Below are positions 8,330 through 15,531 of a stretch of DNA of 24,452 nt, piece by piece. Each line of letters begins with the position of its first letter. Within the stretch, counting starts at the first letter, position 1. This stretch comes from JAXHUM01 sp034189325 (GTDB lineage: Bacteria; Desulfobacterota; DSM-4660; Desulfatiglandales; Desulfatiglandaceae). The notes below the pieces were generated by a model, which was not told the DNA's origin, ran no database searches, and saw only the letters and a program-made list of their open reading frames with translations. The stretch is taken from contig JAXHUM010000068.1 in assembly GCA_034189325.1 (NCBI GenBank), positions 1 to 24,452 of the forward strand. Direction: 5' to 3'. The translations under genes and the position numbers were made by a program.

Positions 8330-9679
8330 TCAACGCCTCTCTTGTGTGCGAAGGAATGTTTGAATCAGATTTTCCCACCCAATTTCAGGGCAGGCAGCGA
8401 ACAAATCGTCCTTCGGGGCGCCTCCTGTTGCGGCCAGCCCTTCGTAATCCGGACCCAATAACTTCAAGAGATCTTGATTTTCATGGTCCATCCATTTGAG
8501 ACAATCATCGTAATTGTAGAGGGCCTCGGATTCTCGTTTTAAAAACCATGGCTCTAATTCGAAAAGCCATCCCTCCTTATAAGGGCTATTATGGGTAATC
8601 AATGGGTCTTCCATAGCGTTATGGTTTACAGCTGTAACCCTGCCAGTAAGGGGTGATTGAATCGGTGCCTTGTGTCCGTTTCGAGCCATTATCCACCCCA
8701 CATGCCCCTGTTTTAGGATAGCGTCTATCGGTGGGAGTTCTAACCGGGGCGTGTTGCCGAAGACCTTTGCGAAAAAATCATCCACTCCGATCTTTACACA
8801 TCCCCCATGCATGACGCTGACCCAGGTGTGACCAAAGTGGTAGTAGTAGCCTTGGATCACATCATAGCCCGAAGCCTTTGTATACTTGGCTTCTTCAAAT
8901 TGACTTGGAAGTACGCTGTTTCTGTTAAGATAATAATGATGCGAGGGACAATCATTACATGCATACCCTAGAGAACACTCCATAGGGGCATTGGTATCGC
9001 CTGTCAGAGAGTGAATGCAAGGGTTGACACTACACTCATATTTTTCTATCTGCTCCTCCCAGGTCATGACATTCCCCTTTCCTTTGGGAGAATACTCGCT
9101 CTTCATCGCTTCTCTCATGCTTTGATCAAAGGCACAGTGATAGCAATCATACTTGTTGTCACACAGACGAAAATTAATGACCCCCCCCTTCATCCAAATA
9201 CACTCTTCATCGGTGAGGTAAAAACCATGTTCCGATTTGGTTGCCCTCTCTTCACCCTGTGAAGAACGACCTCTGGCGATATTCGTTTCTCGATTTTTTT
9301 TAATCGTCTCGCTAAGGAGGGAGTAATCCTGAATCAAATCAACAGGACAATCATCACAGTTGTAGTCTCTAAAGCAGTCTTTGGGAGATTCGATTCGTCC
9401 TGCCAGAAAGTGGATGCATGGTTTGGAGACTCCTAGATATTTCTTTCGCATGTTTTGGGCCCATCCGGATTCTCCGCCTCTTCTCTTTGGAGACGCCTGC
9501 GAGCCCATGGCGCGTCTCATCTTGTGGTCAAAAGAGCAGTCAATACAGTTGTAATTGTTGTCGCATAAGTGGAAATTTACTATCCCCGCCCTCATCCAGA
9601 TGCATTCATTTCCAACAACCTGAAAACCGTTATCTTTCACCAGTCCTGCTTTTTTCGTCTCTGAAGCACTACGTTCCAT
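8330..9679 (-). CDS. Four-repeat Cys-rich protein with GcvH-like C-terminal domain
   Basis: With the start at 9679 the protein is 449 residues. Four units of the form C-x12/13-C-x5-C-x2-C are visible, with cysteines at 26/39/45/48, 88/102/108/111, 160/173/179/182 and 221/235/241/244. They alternate between a CIWM type and a CIH type, so the region is a tandem duplication of a two-unit module. Metal or Fe-S binding is likely but not proven. Residues about 278-449 match the tail of the downstream HdrA: a GcvH-like fold followed by a segment with AATGG and PEIGW. The ungapped lipoyl-lysine position is glycine, though a lysine occurs two residues later. The ATG at 9679 is preceded by GGGGGCGAG. 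The frame remains open to ATG 9751, which has no comparable site. It is the first gene of the operon, 95 bp before hdrA, and probably works with it. I do not recognise a named function. Confidence 0.85.
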   Translation of the reverse strand: MERSASETKKAGLVKDNGFQVVGNECIWMRAGIVNFHLCDNNYNCIDCSFDHKMRRAMGSQASPKRRGGESGWAQNMRKKYLGVSKPCIHFLAGRIESPKDCFRDYNCDDCPVDLIQDYSLLSETIKKNRETNIARGRSSQGEERATKSEHGFYLTDEECIWMKGGVINFRLCDNKYDCYHCAFDQSMREAMKSEYSPKGKGNVMTWEEQIEKYECSVNPCIHSLTGDTNAPMECSLGYACNDCPSHHYYLNRNSVLPSQFEEAKYTKASGYDVIQGYYYHFGHTWVSVMHGGCVKIGVDDFFAKVFGNTPRLELPPIDAILKQGHVGWIMARNGHKAPIQSPLTGRVTAVNHNAMEDPLITHNSPYKEGWLFELEPWFLKRESEALYNYDDCLKWMDHENQDLLKLLGPDYEGLAATGGAPKDDLFAACPEIGWENLIQTFLRTQERR

Positions 9680-9771
9680 CTTACTCGCCCCCTTTCTCAG
9701 CCTATTCTGCCTCCCCGCTAAGTCCGGAGGGTTCCGAACCTTCGTCATCACTCAACTGCTTAGCTTAGACG

Positions 9772-9800
9772 ATTAATCTTTTATTCGGCGGGGTTTCCAA
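9772..9800 (-). promoter_or_regulatory. Weak candidate promoter for the Cys-repeat/hdrA/mvhD operon
   Basis: On the minus strand TTGGAA (9800-9795) is followed after 17 nt by ATTAAT (9777-9772). Each hexamer matches the sigma-70 consensus at four positions. It lies about 90 bp upstream of the ATG at 9679. In AT-rich intergenic DNA such matches are common, so this is only a candidate. Confidence 0.25.
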
Positions 9801-10035
9801 TTTGCCGACTTGTTTTGTCAATATCTATCTGCAACGGGGATGCCGGAAAGTTGTCCTCTCCTGTTTCACATTGAAATGACTGATGTTTTTTAAGCATTGT
9901 GCTTTTTTTGAGAACCGGGGTGGTTTCGCAAACATCCTGAGGAGTGAAGCTTTTGGCTACACATGCATGGTACTTGAAAGGAATTTGACGTAAAAAAACA
10001 AATGTAAACAGTATATTAATTGTGGTGTTGCTTCT

Positions 10036-10057
10036 GGCTACGGCGGTGTAGCCATTT
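10036..10057 (+). terminator. Terminator-like hairpin in intergenic region
   Basis: GGCTAC pairs perfectly with GTAGCC around a GGCGGT loop and is followed by A and five T residues. The orientation fits termination of a plus-strand transcript, yet no plus-strand gene lies upstream of it before the divergent operon, so its purpose is unclear. Confidence 0.4.
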
Positions 10058-10297
10058 TTAACGGATATTGTCTTTCTTTGTTGTGTAGACCGTGACACTA
10101 CCTGCCTTTTTCCGATTCACCAGGCGGTCCATCTTTTTGAGTGCAATTTCTTGAGAGAAGGTGTATCTCTGCCTCTGGTTAGAAATGGAGTTGTATGGAA
10201 CAGCCTCGAGGAAATGATAGGAGAACCGTTTTTCTGAGACTATGTCGGCAGTGCACATTTCGAACTGTCTTGTCAAATGCCTGCTTATGATTCGTCA

Positions 10298-10333
10298 GAC
10301 AACGACCTTCCGAAGCGATTGTCGTATTTTTTT
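10298..10333 (+). terminator. Terminator-like hairpin upstream of the metF-like gene
   Basis: GACAACG pairs with CG-A-TTGTC (one bulged A), with an inner CTT/AAG stem closing a CCG loop. It is followed by GTA and seven T residues (10327-10333). It lies about 100 bp before the metF-like start. It could end an upstream plus-strand RNA or act as an attenuator if transcription begins further upstream. Confidence 0.45.
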
Positions 10334-10363
10334 CTAAAAGATCTTTTTGAAGGTTTTTTGTAA

Positions 10364-10390
10364 TTGACAGGGCAATTCTAATTTGTTAAT
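10364..10390 (+). promoter_or_regulatory. Candidate sigma-70 promoter for the metF-hdrA operon
   Basis: A perfect -35 hexamer, TTGACA, at 10364-10369 is followed after 15 nt by GTTAAT (10385-10390; four of six matches), about 40 bp before the metF-like ATG. The spacer is short, so the exact -10 is uncertain. Its place just after the second hairpin would make the operon independent of that terminator. Confidence 0.4.
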
Positions 10391-10430
10391 TTTTTCACAA
10401 TATATAAATTCAATTAAGGGAAAAGAACCT

Positions 10431-11303
10431 ATGAGCTTTCAAAAACGATTATCCAGAGGTGAATTTGTGGTTTTGGCTGAGATGGATACTCCAAAAGGAG
10501 TTGACATTTCAGATCTAATAAATAACGCTCGCCGAGTCAAAAGCCGGGTTGATGCCGTTGTTATTCCTGATATGGCCGATGGTATGATGCGAATGAGCGC
10601 TCTGGGAGGCGCTGTCCTCATGCACCAGCAGGGAATAGAAGCGATAATCCATGTTTATGGGCGTGACCGCAACAGAATGGCCTTACAGGGTGATATCCTT
10701 GCCGCCCATGTTCTGGGTATTCAGAATTTGATAGTGGTGGGCGGTGAAGATATGAGCTTTGGTGATCATCGTGATGCCAAACCGGTGGACGATCTTGATG
10801 AGCTTTCCATTCTTGGCGCGATTCGGTCCTTGCAGGAGGGCGTGGATTTGGCCGGTTTTGACCTTAAGGGTAACCCTGATTTTGCAGTCGGCTGTGCTGT
10901 AGCTCCGTGGGCGGATGATAAGGCTCTTGAAGGAGAGCTGGAGATGGCCCGAAAAAAGATTGACGCAGGCGCACAATTTATTGTAACGCCGCCTGTCTTT
11001 GATTTGGAACATTTTTCTTCTTTTCTTGAAAGGGCAAAAGACCTTGACGTGCCTGTTATCGCTACGGTGTTTCTATTGAAATCAGTCGGCATTGCAAGGT
11101 ATATGGCAACTAATGAGCCCGGCGTCCATATTACGGAAGAGATGATTAATCGAATCCGCAAATCCCCTGATCGTGAGACAGAAGGTATCCGCATTGCCGG
11201 TGAAACTATCTCCCGCCTCAAGGGTATGACGGCAGGAGTACAGATAATAACATTGGGATGGGAATACCAACTGCCTTCCATTCTGGATCATGCAGGCCTC
11301 TAG
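10431..11303 (+). CDS. MetF-like methylenetetrahydrofolate reductase family protein (divergent paralogue)
   Basis: The protein is 290 residues, a full-length MetF-type barrel. It shares with the second MetF of the window (15528) the motifs RDRNR at 79-83, FGDH at 110-113 and a Glu-containing first strand (E17, AEMDTPKG). It differs where the family has TQ, the folate-contacting glutamine: the second MetF has QTQ at 188-190, while here the aligned residues are VTP (185-187). It may therefore bind a different substrate or be a non-catalytic partner. The ATG at 10431 follows AAGGGA by 10 nt and gives the family N-terminus. The frame is also open to a TTG at 10383, which would start inside the promoter region. 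It is the first gene of an operon running to metF at 16451, with hdrA 51 bp downstream. Confidence 0.85.
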   Translation: MSFQKRLSRGEFVVLAEMDTPKGVDISDLINNARRVKSRVDAVVIPDMADGMMRMSALGGAVLMHQQGIEAIIHVYGRDRNRMALQGDILAAHVLGIQNLIVVGGEDMSFGDHRDAKPVDDLDELSILGAIRSLQEGVDLAGFDLKGNPDFAVGCAVAPWADDKALEGELEMARKKIDAGAQFIVTPPVFDLEHFSSFLERAKDLDVPVIATVFLLKSVGIARYMATNEPGVHITEEMINRIRKSPDRETEGIRIAGETISRLKGMTAGVQIITLGWEYQLPSILDHAGL

Positions 11304-11354
11304 GCCCCTCTCATCACACTTTTAATAACATAGAAGAAACTAGTTGAAACGCAA

Positions 11355-14300
11355 ATGAATAATCAAGAGACAGGTAAAGCAAGCAATAGAGTGCTCGTTG
11401 TTGGCGGCGGTGTTGGGGGAATCAAGACCGCCATGGATCTGGCTGAGGCAGGCAGGGACGTCATCCTTATTGATAAGGCTCCTTCCATTGGAGGCCTGAT
11501 GACCCAATTGGATCGTACATTTCCCACAAACAACTGTGACTTATGTACGTTGTCTCCCAATCTCGCTGAAAGCTCCAGGCAGTTGCATATCGAGCTTCTG
11601 GCCCTTACCCGGTTGGTTTCTGTTGAAGGGGAGGCAGGGAGGTTCAAAGTCGGTCTAAAAAGTGATCCTCGTTTTATAGATCTTGACAAATGCACGGCCT
11701 GCGGGGATTGCCTTGAATCATTCCCCGAATGTGTTCGATTTATGCCGGGGCTCGATCATCGAGCCCCCACATGCATGCGGTATCCTCAGGCAACACCCGA
11801 GGCGTTTTCAATCGATATCGATAGTTGTACCGATATTGAGGGCCTGGTGAAGATCTGTCAGGCCGAAGCTGTTTTGCCTCAAGACTCTGAGAAAATCCGG
11901 GATGTAGAAGTGGGAGCCATTGTTGTGGCCACTGGCGGTGAACTATTTGATGCTGAAGCATTGGCCAATTACGGATATGGCAAGTTCCCTGACGTTGTAA
12001 CGGGGTTGGAATATGAACGAATCCTGTCCGCGTCCGGTCCAACCAAAGGCGATCTGGTCCGTCCGTCGGATGGTACGCAGCCCAAAAAGATCGGGTGGAT
12101 CCAATGCTCCGGGTCCCGTAATATCAATCAATCCGATGTCCCATATTGTTCCAGTGTCTGTTGTATGTATGCTCTCAAAGAGGCTATTGTAACAAAAGAG
12201 CGTTTTCATGATGATATGGAAACGGTTATATACTACATGGATATGAGAACTTTTGGGAAGGATTATGAACAATACTACGAGCGTGCCAGAAATGATTTCG
12301 GTATCCGGTTTGTCCGTAGCCGTCCCCACACTGTAGATATGAATCCTGAAACGGATGAACTCTCAATCAGTTTTATCACCGATGAGAAAAATATTATTGA
12401 AACGGAACAATTTGATATGATCGTCCTTTCAACCGGTTTTCGTGTACCGGAAGAAACGATAGAACTGGCTGGCAAATTAGGAATCGATTTGGATGAATAT
12501 CACTTTGCCAAGACGGACGGTTTCAGCCCGGTGAGCACTTCAAGGCCTGGAATCTATGTCTGCGGTGTGATTGAAAGCCCTAAAGACATCCCCGAGACTA
12601 TAGTGCAGGCAAGTGCTGCTGCCTGCTTGGCAAGTAAGGACCTGAGTTCATCAAAGGAAAATCTCAGCAAGGATATTGAATTTCCACCAGAGGAGGACGT
12701 CAGGGATGAGGCTCCCAGGATAGGCGTGTTTGTCTGCGACTGTGGGGAGAACGTTGGAGGGGTCATAGATGTCCCGGATTTGGTGGAATATGCACAATCC
12801 CTTCCCCAGGTCGCAGTATCCGAAAACGTGGGACATGGTTGCTCCAGGGAATCCTTAGAGCATATTCAAGAGATGATCACACAAAATGATCTTAACCGAG
12901 TGGTCATAGGCGGATGTTCTCCCAGGACCCATGAATCATTATTCCAGGATGCAATCCGTAAGGCAGGGCTCAACAGATATCTCCTAGAGATGGCCAATAT
13001 ACGAGACCAAGATACATGGGTTCATAAGAACTACCCAGAAATGGCGATCTCCAAATCGAAAGATCTTATCCGGATGGCCGTTGCCTCCGTGGCTCTGGCT
13101 CATCCTTTAACGGATCATAATCTCCCCATGAATAAGGATGTCCTCGTGGTAGGTGGTGGGGTGGCTGGAATGACAGCGGCCCTTAGCTTGGCGGACCAGG
13201 GCTTTAGGATATTCCTGGCTGAAAGATCAAGCGAATTGGGGGGTGTGGCAAAGGAGATTCACAAGAACATAGAGGGGGGGGATGTACAGGCTCATATCAG
13301 GGGCCTGATTGACCGGACGACAAACCATGACCTCATTCAAGTTTTGACCAATTCAATCATTGTGGATCATACCGGAATGTCCGGCATGTTCAAAACAGGC
13401 CTCCAGATAGGTCCTCGCATGTTTTACCGGCAGATCACCCATGGCGTTACAATACTTGCAACAGGGGCCATGCCTAACCGCCCCAACGAGTACCTACTCG
13501 ATAAGCATGAGGCTGTTGTAACCCAGCTCGACCTGGATGGAATCCTTGAGAGCCAAAAGGAGAAGGTCAAGGGTTGGGAAAATATCGTGATGATCCAATG
13601 TGTCGGTTCCCGTACTCCTGAAAACCCCAATTGTTCCCGGATCTGCTGTCAGACCGCGGTGAAGAATGCATTGAGGATACTTGACCTGAATCCTCAAGCA
13701 CGGATCTATGTCCTTTATCGTGATATGAGGACATATGGATTACAGGAAGACTATTACCGTATGGCCCGTGAGCGTGGCGTTGCTTTTGTCAGATATCAGG
13801 TTGAAAAAAAACCTCTTGTCAAAGAGAGCGGTGATCATGTGACAATCACCTTTTATGAACCTGTGTTGGAGAGAGAAATTACAGTATCAGCCGATTGTCT
13901 TGCACTGAGTACCGGCCTCGTGGCCGACGATGAAGGCACCGAGGATTTATCTGCGATCTTTAAAGTGCCAAGGACCTCGGATGGATATTTTCTGGAAGAT
14001 CATATTAAACTGAGACCTGTTGATCTCTCTGTCCCGGGTTTTTTCGTGGCCGGGACCGCACATGCTCCTAAGGGAATAGGAGAAAGTATTGCACAGGCCC
14101 AGGCCGCAGCCGGACGTGCCTTGACGCTTTTGGCAAAAGATACGATCAATCTGGGAGCCTCCGTGGCGCGGGTGGACAGTAATAAATGCGCCGCCTGTCT
14201 GATATGTGTCAGGGCCTGCCCCTTTGATGTTCCTTTTATTAATGCCGATGGTTATTCGGAAATTGACCCGTCCAAGTGCCATGGTTGCGGAGTCTGTGTT

Positions 14301-14393
14301 GCCGATTGTCCGGCAAAGGCAATTCAGCTTATGCAATATGAGGACGACCAGATCATGGCCAAGGTGGACGGGCTTTTGGAAGCTATATTATGA
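11355..14393 (+). CDS. hdrA: Double HdrA, cysteine form, of the MetFV operon
   Basis: The protein is 1012 residues and is a paralogue of the 4587-8234 gene without the GcvH-like tail. It has GGGVGG at 17-22 for FAD, FPTNNCDLC ending at C64 (the Sec site of the paralogue), a second HdrA unit with its own CDCG domain and GGGVAG motif, and two intact C-terminal [4Fe-4S] motifs. The first ferredoxin-like pair is eroded: the fourth ligand after C113, C116 and C119 is F123, and the next motif keeps only C158 and C168. So one or both N-terminal clusters may be lost or altered. By analogy with the Moorella MetFV-HdrABC-MvhD complex it should exchange electrons between MvhD and MetFV. The stop overlaps the start of the mvhD gene (ATGA), indicating translational coupling. 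The Shine-Dalgarno before ATG 11355 is weak. Confidence 0.93.
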   Translation: MNNQETGKASNRVLVVGGGVGGIKTAMDLAEAGRDVILIDKAPSIGGLMTQLDRTFPTNNCDLCTLSPNLAESSRQLHIELLALTRLVSVEGEAGRFKVGLKSDPRFIDLDKCTACGDCLESFPECVRFMPGLDHRAPTCMRYPQATPEAFSIDIDSCTDIEGLVKICQAEAVLPQDSEKIRDVEVGAIVVATGGELFDAEALANYGYGKFPDVVTGLEYERILSASGPTKGDLVRPSDGTQPKKIGWIQCSGSRNINQSDVPYCSSVCCMYALKEAIVTKERFHDDMETVIYYMDMRTFGKDYEQYYERARNDFGIRFVRSRPHTVDMNPETDELSISFITDEKNIIETEQFDMIVLSTGFRVPEETIELAGKLGIDLDEYHFAKTDGFSPVSTSRPGIYVCGVIESPKDIPETIVQASAAACLASKDLSSSKENLSKDIEFPPEEDVRDEAPRIGVFVCDCGENVGGVIDVPDLVEYAQSLPQVAVSENVGHGCSRESLEHIQEMITQNDLNRVVIGGCSPRTHESLFQDAIRKAGLNRYLLEMANIRDQDTWVHKNYPEMAISKSKDLIRMAVASVALAHPLTDHNLPMNKDVLVVGGGVAGMTAALSLADQGFRIFLAERSSELGGVAKEIHKNIEGGDVQAHIRGLIDRTTNHDLIQVLTNSIIVDHTGMSGMFKTGLQIGPRMFYRQITHGVTILATGAMPNRPNEYLLDKHEAVVTQLDLDGILESQKEKVKGWENIVMIQCVGSRTPENPNCSRICCQTAVKNALRILDLNPQARIYVLYRDMRTYGLQEDYYRMARERGVAFVRYQVEKKPLVKESGDHVTITFYEPVLEREITVSADCLALSTGLVADDEGTEDLSAIFKVPRTSDGYFLEDHIKLRPVDLSVPGFFVAGTAHAPKGIGESIAQAQAAAGRALTLLAKDTINLGASVARVDSNKCAACLICVRACPFDVPFINADGYSEIDPSKCHGCGVCVADCPAKAIQLMQYEDDQIMAKVDGLLEAIL

Positions 14394-14836
14394 AAAATGA
14401 ATCTGAACCTGTTATTGTGGCCTTTTGCTGTCACTATTGTGCCTATACGGCTGCGGATATGGCCGGAAGCATGAGACTGTCCTATCCTCCCAACGTCAGG
14501 ATAATACGCGTTCCCTGTACCGGTAAAGTGGATGCCATTCACATTATGAGAGCCTTTCAAAAGGGGGCAGATGGTGTCTACGTGGCCGGATGTCTTGAAG
14601 GAGATTGCCATTTCAAGAACGGTAATGTAAAGGCACTTCACCGCGTCAATTATGTAAAAAAACTCCTAGACGAGATAGGCATCGAGGGGGAGAGATTGGA
14701 GATGATCAATATGTCAGCCGGAATGGGTGGACATTTTGCCCGGACCGCAATTGAATTTACGGACAAAATTCGAGCCTTGGGGCCGAGTCCCCTAAAGAGT
14801 GGATCGATGAATAAAGTCCAGGAAGCGACCGGTTAA
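14390..14836 (+). CDS. mvhD: MvhD-like iron-sulfur subunit, cysteine form
   Basis: The protein is 148 residues, the usual MvhD length. Its [2Fe-2S] ligands are visible at C14 and C17 (CHYC), C43, C68 and C73 (GCLEGDC), with an extra C13. It is the cysteine counterpart of the Sec protein at 3775-4533: residues 14, 17, 43, 68 and 73 fall at identical numbers in both, and C68 matches U68. It lacks the C-terminal extension of that paralogue. The start overlaps the hdrA stop by four bases, and metV follows 26 bp later. Its expected role is to hand electrons between HdrA and the MetFV pair. Confidence 0.92.
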   Translation: MKNESEPVIVAFCCHYCAYTAADMAGSMRLSYPPNVRIIRVPCTGKVDAIHIMRAFQKGADGVYVAGCLEGDCHFKNGNVKALHRVNYVKKLLDEIGIEGERLEMINMSAGMGGHFARTAIEFTDKIRALGPSPLKSGSMNKVQEATG

Positions 14837-14862
14837 GGTTCGACAAAGGAGAGAGTCAGACA

Positions 14863-15531
14863 ATGATTACAGCTGAACGTAAACCATTGGAAGAGATTAT
14901 TGAATGCGTAAAACCTTATCAACGCATTCTCCTCGTAGGTTGTAATGAATGCGTTACGGTATGTGCCGCTGGGGGTCGTAAAGAGGTAGGACTCTTGTCC
15001 TCCGCCCTGCAGATGGCTTTCATGCAAATGGGCAAGACCCTTGATATTAAAGAGATCACACTGGAAAGGCAATGTGACCCCGAATACGTGGAGGAACTTG
15101 TAGGATCTATAGGTCAGGCCGATGCTGTTCTCTCTATGGCCTGTGGTTGTGGGGTTCAAGAAATCGCAAGGCGTTACAAAGATAAACCTGTTTTTCCCGC
15201 GGTGAACACGGAATTTATGGGGGCTTCCGAACGCCAGGGCATTTGGGCGGAGCGATGTCAAGGTTGTGGGGACTGCATACTGGGTTTGACGGGTGGTATT
15301 TGCCCAATAGCTCGTTGTTCAAAGCGTCTTCTGAATGGTCCCTGTGGAGGCTCGACAAATGGAAAATGCGAAATCAACCCTGAGGTGGACTGTGCCTGGC
15401 AATTGATATGGGACAGGCTTAAGGCCTTGGGCATGGAAGAAAAATACGAAGAGATCACGCCGGCTAAAGACTGGCGAACAAGTCGGGATGGCGGCCCCCG
15501 CAGAATTATCAGAGAGGATTTGGCATCATGA
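14863..15531 (+). CDS. metV: MetV, zinc/Fe-S partner of methylene-THF reductase
   Basis: The protein is 222 residues and matches the MetV (MTHFR C-terminal-like) family, which forms a complex with MetF in acetogens and supplies it with electrons through Fe-S centres. Cysteines are plentiful and grouped: C27, C30 and C34 near the N-terminus, C94 and C96 (ACGCG), then C132, C135, C138, C147, C152, C161 and C169, with the typical GPCGGS segment at 159-164. A good AAAGGAGA Shine-Dalgarno precedes ATG 14863. The stop overlaps the start of metF by four bases (ATGA), as expected for subunits made in equal amounts. Confidence 0.92.
   Translation: MITAERKPLEEIIECVKPYQRILLVGCNECVTVCAAGGRKEVGLLSSALQMAFMQMGKTLDIKEITLERQCDPEYVEELVGSIGQADAVLSMACGCGVQEIARRYKDKPVFPAVNTEFMGASERQGIWAERCQGCGDCILGLTGGICPIARCSKRLLNGPCGGSTNGKCEINPEVDCAWQLIWDRLKALGMEEKYEEITPAKDWRTSRDGGPRRIIREDLAS

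Larger units (their letters stand above)
9680..10430. other. Divergent intergenic region without a convincing gene
   Basis: About 750 bp separate the two divergent operons. Two minus-strand open frames here (10098-9781, 105 codons; 10276-10058, 72 codons, TTG start) have no recognisable motif, no good ribosome-binding site and biased, low-complexity content, so I do not call them genes. What I can see are two plus-strand terminator-like hairpins (10036-10057 and 10298-10333), a candidate plus promoter at 10364-10390 and a weak candidate minus promoter at 9772-9800. An untranslated RNA or regulated leader on the plus strand is possible. Confidence 0.5.

Noticed and set aside
9781..10276. Two minus-strand frames of 105 and 72 codons.
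   Set aside because: No recognisable domain, weak starts and no good ribosome-binding site; they also overlap each other and the terminator-like hairpin at 10036.
9680..10430. Sigma-54 promoter (TGGCAC-N5-TTGC) for the NtrC-type regulator.
   Set aside because: I looked by eye in the main intergenic regions on both strands and found no match with both GG and GC elements at the right spacing.
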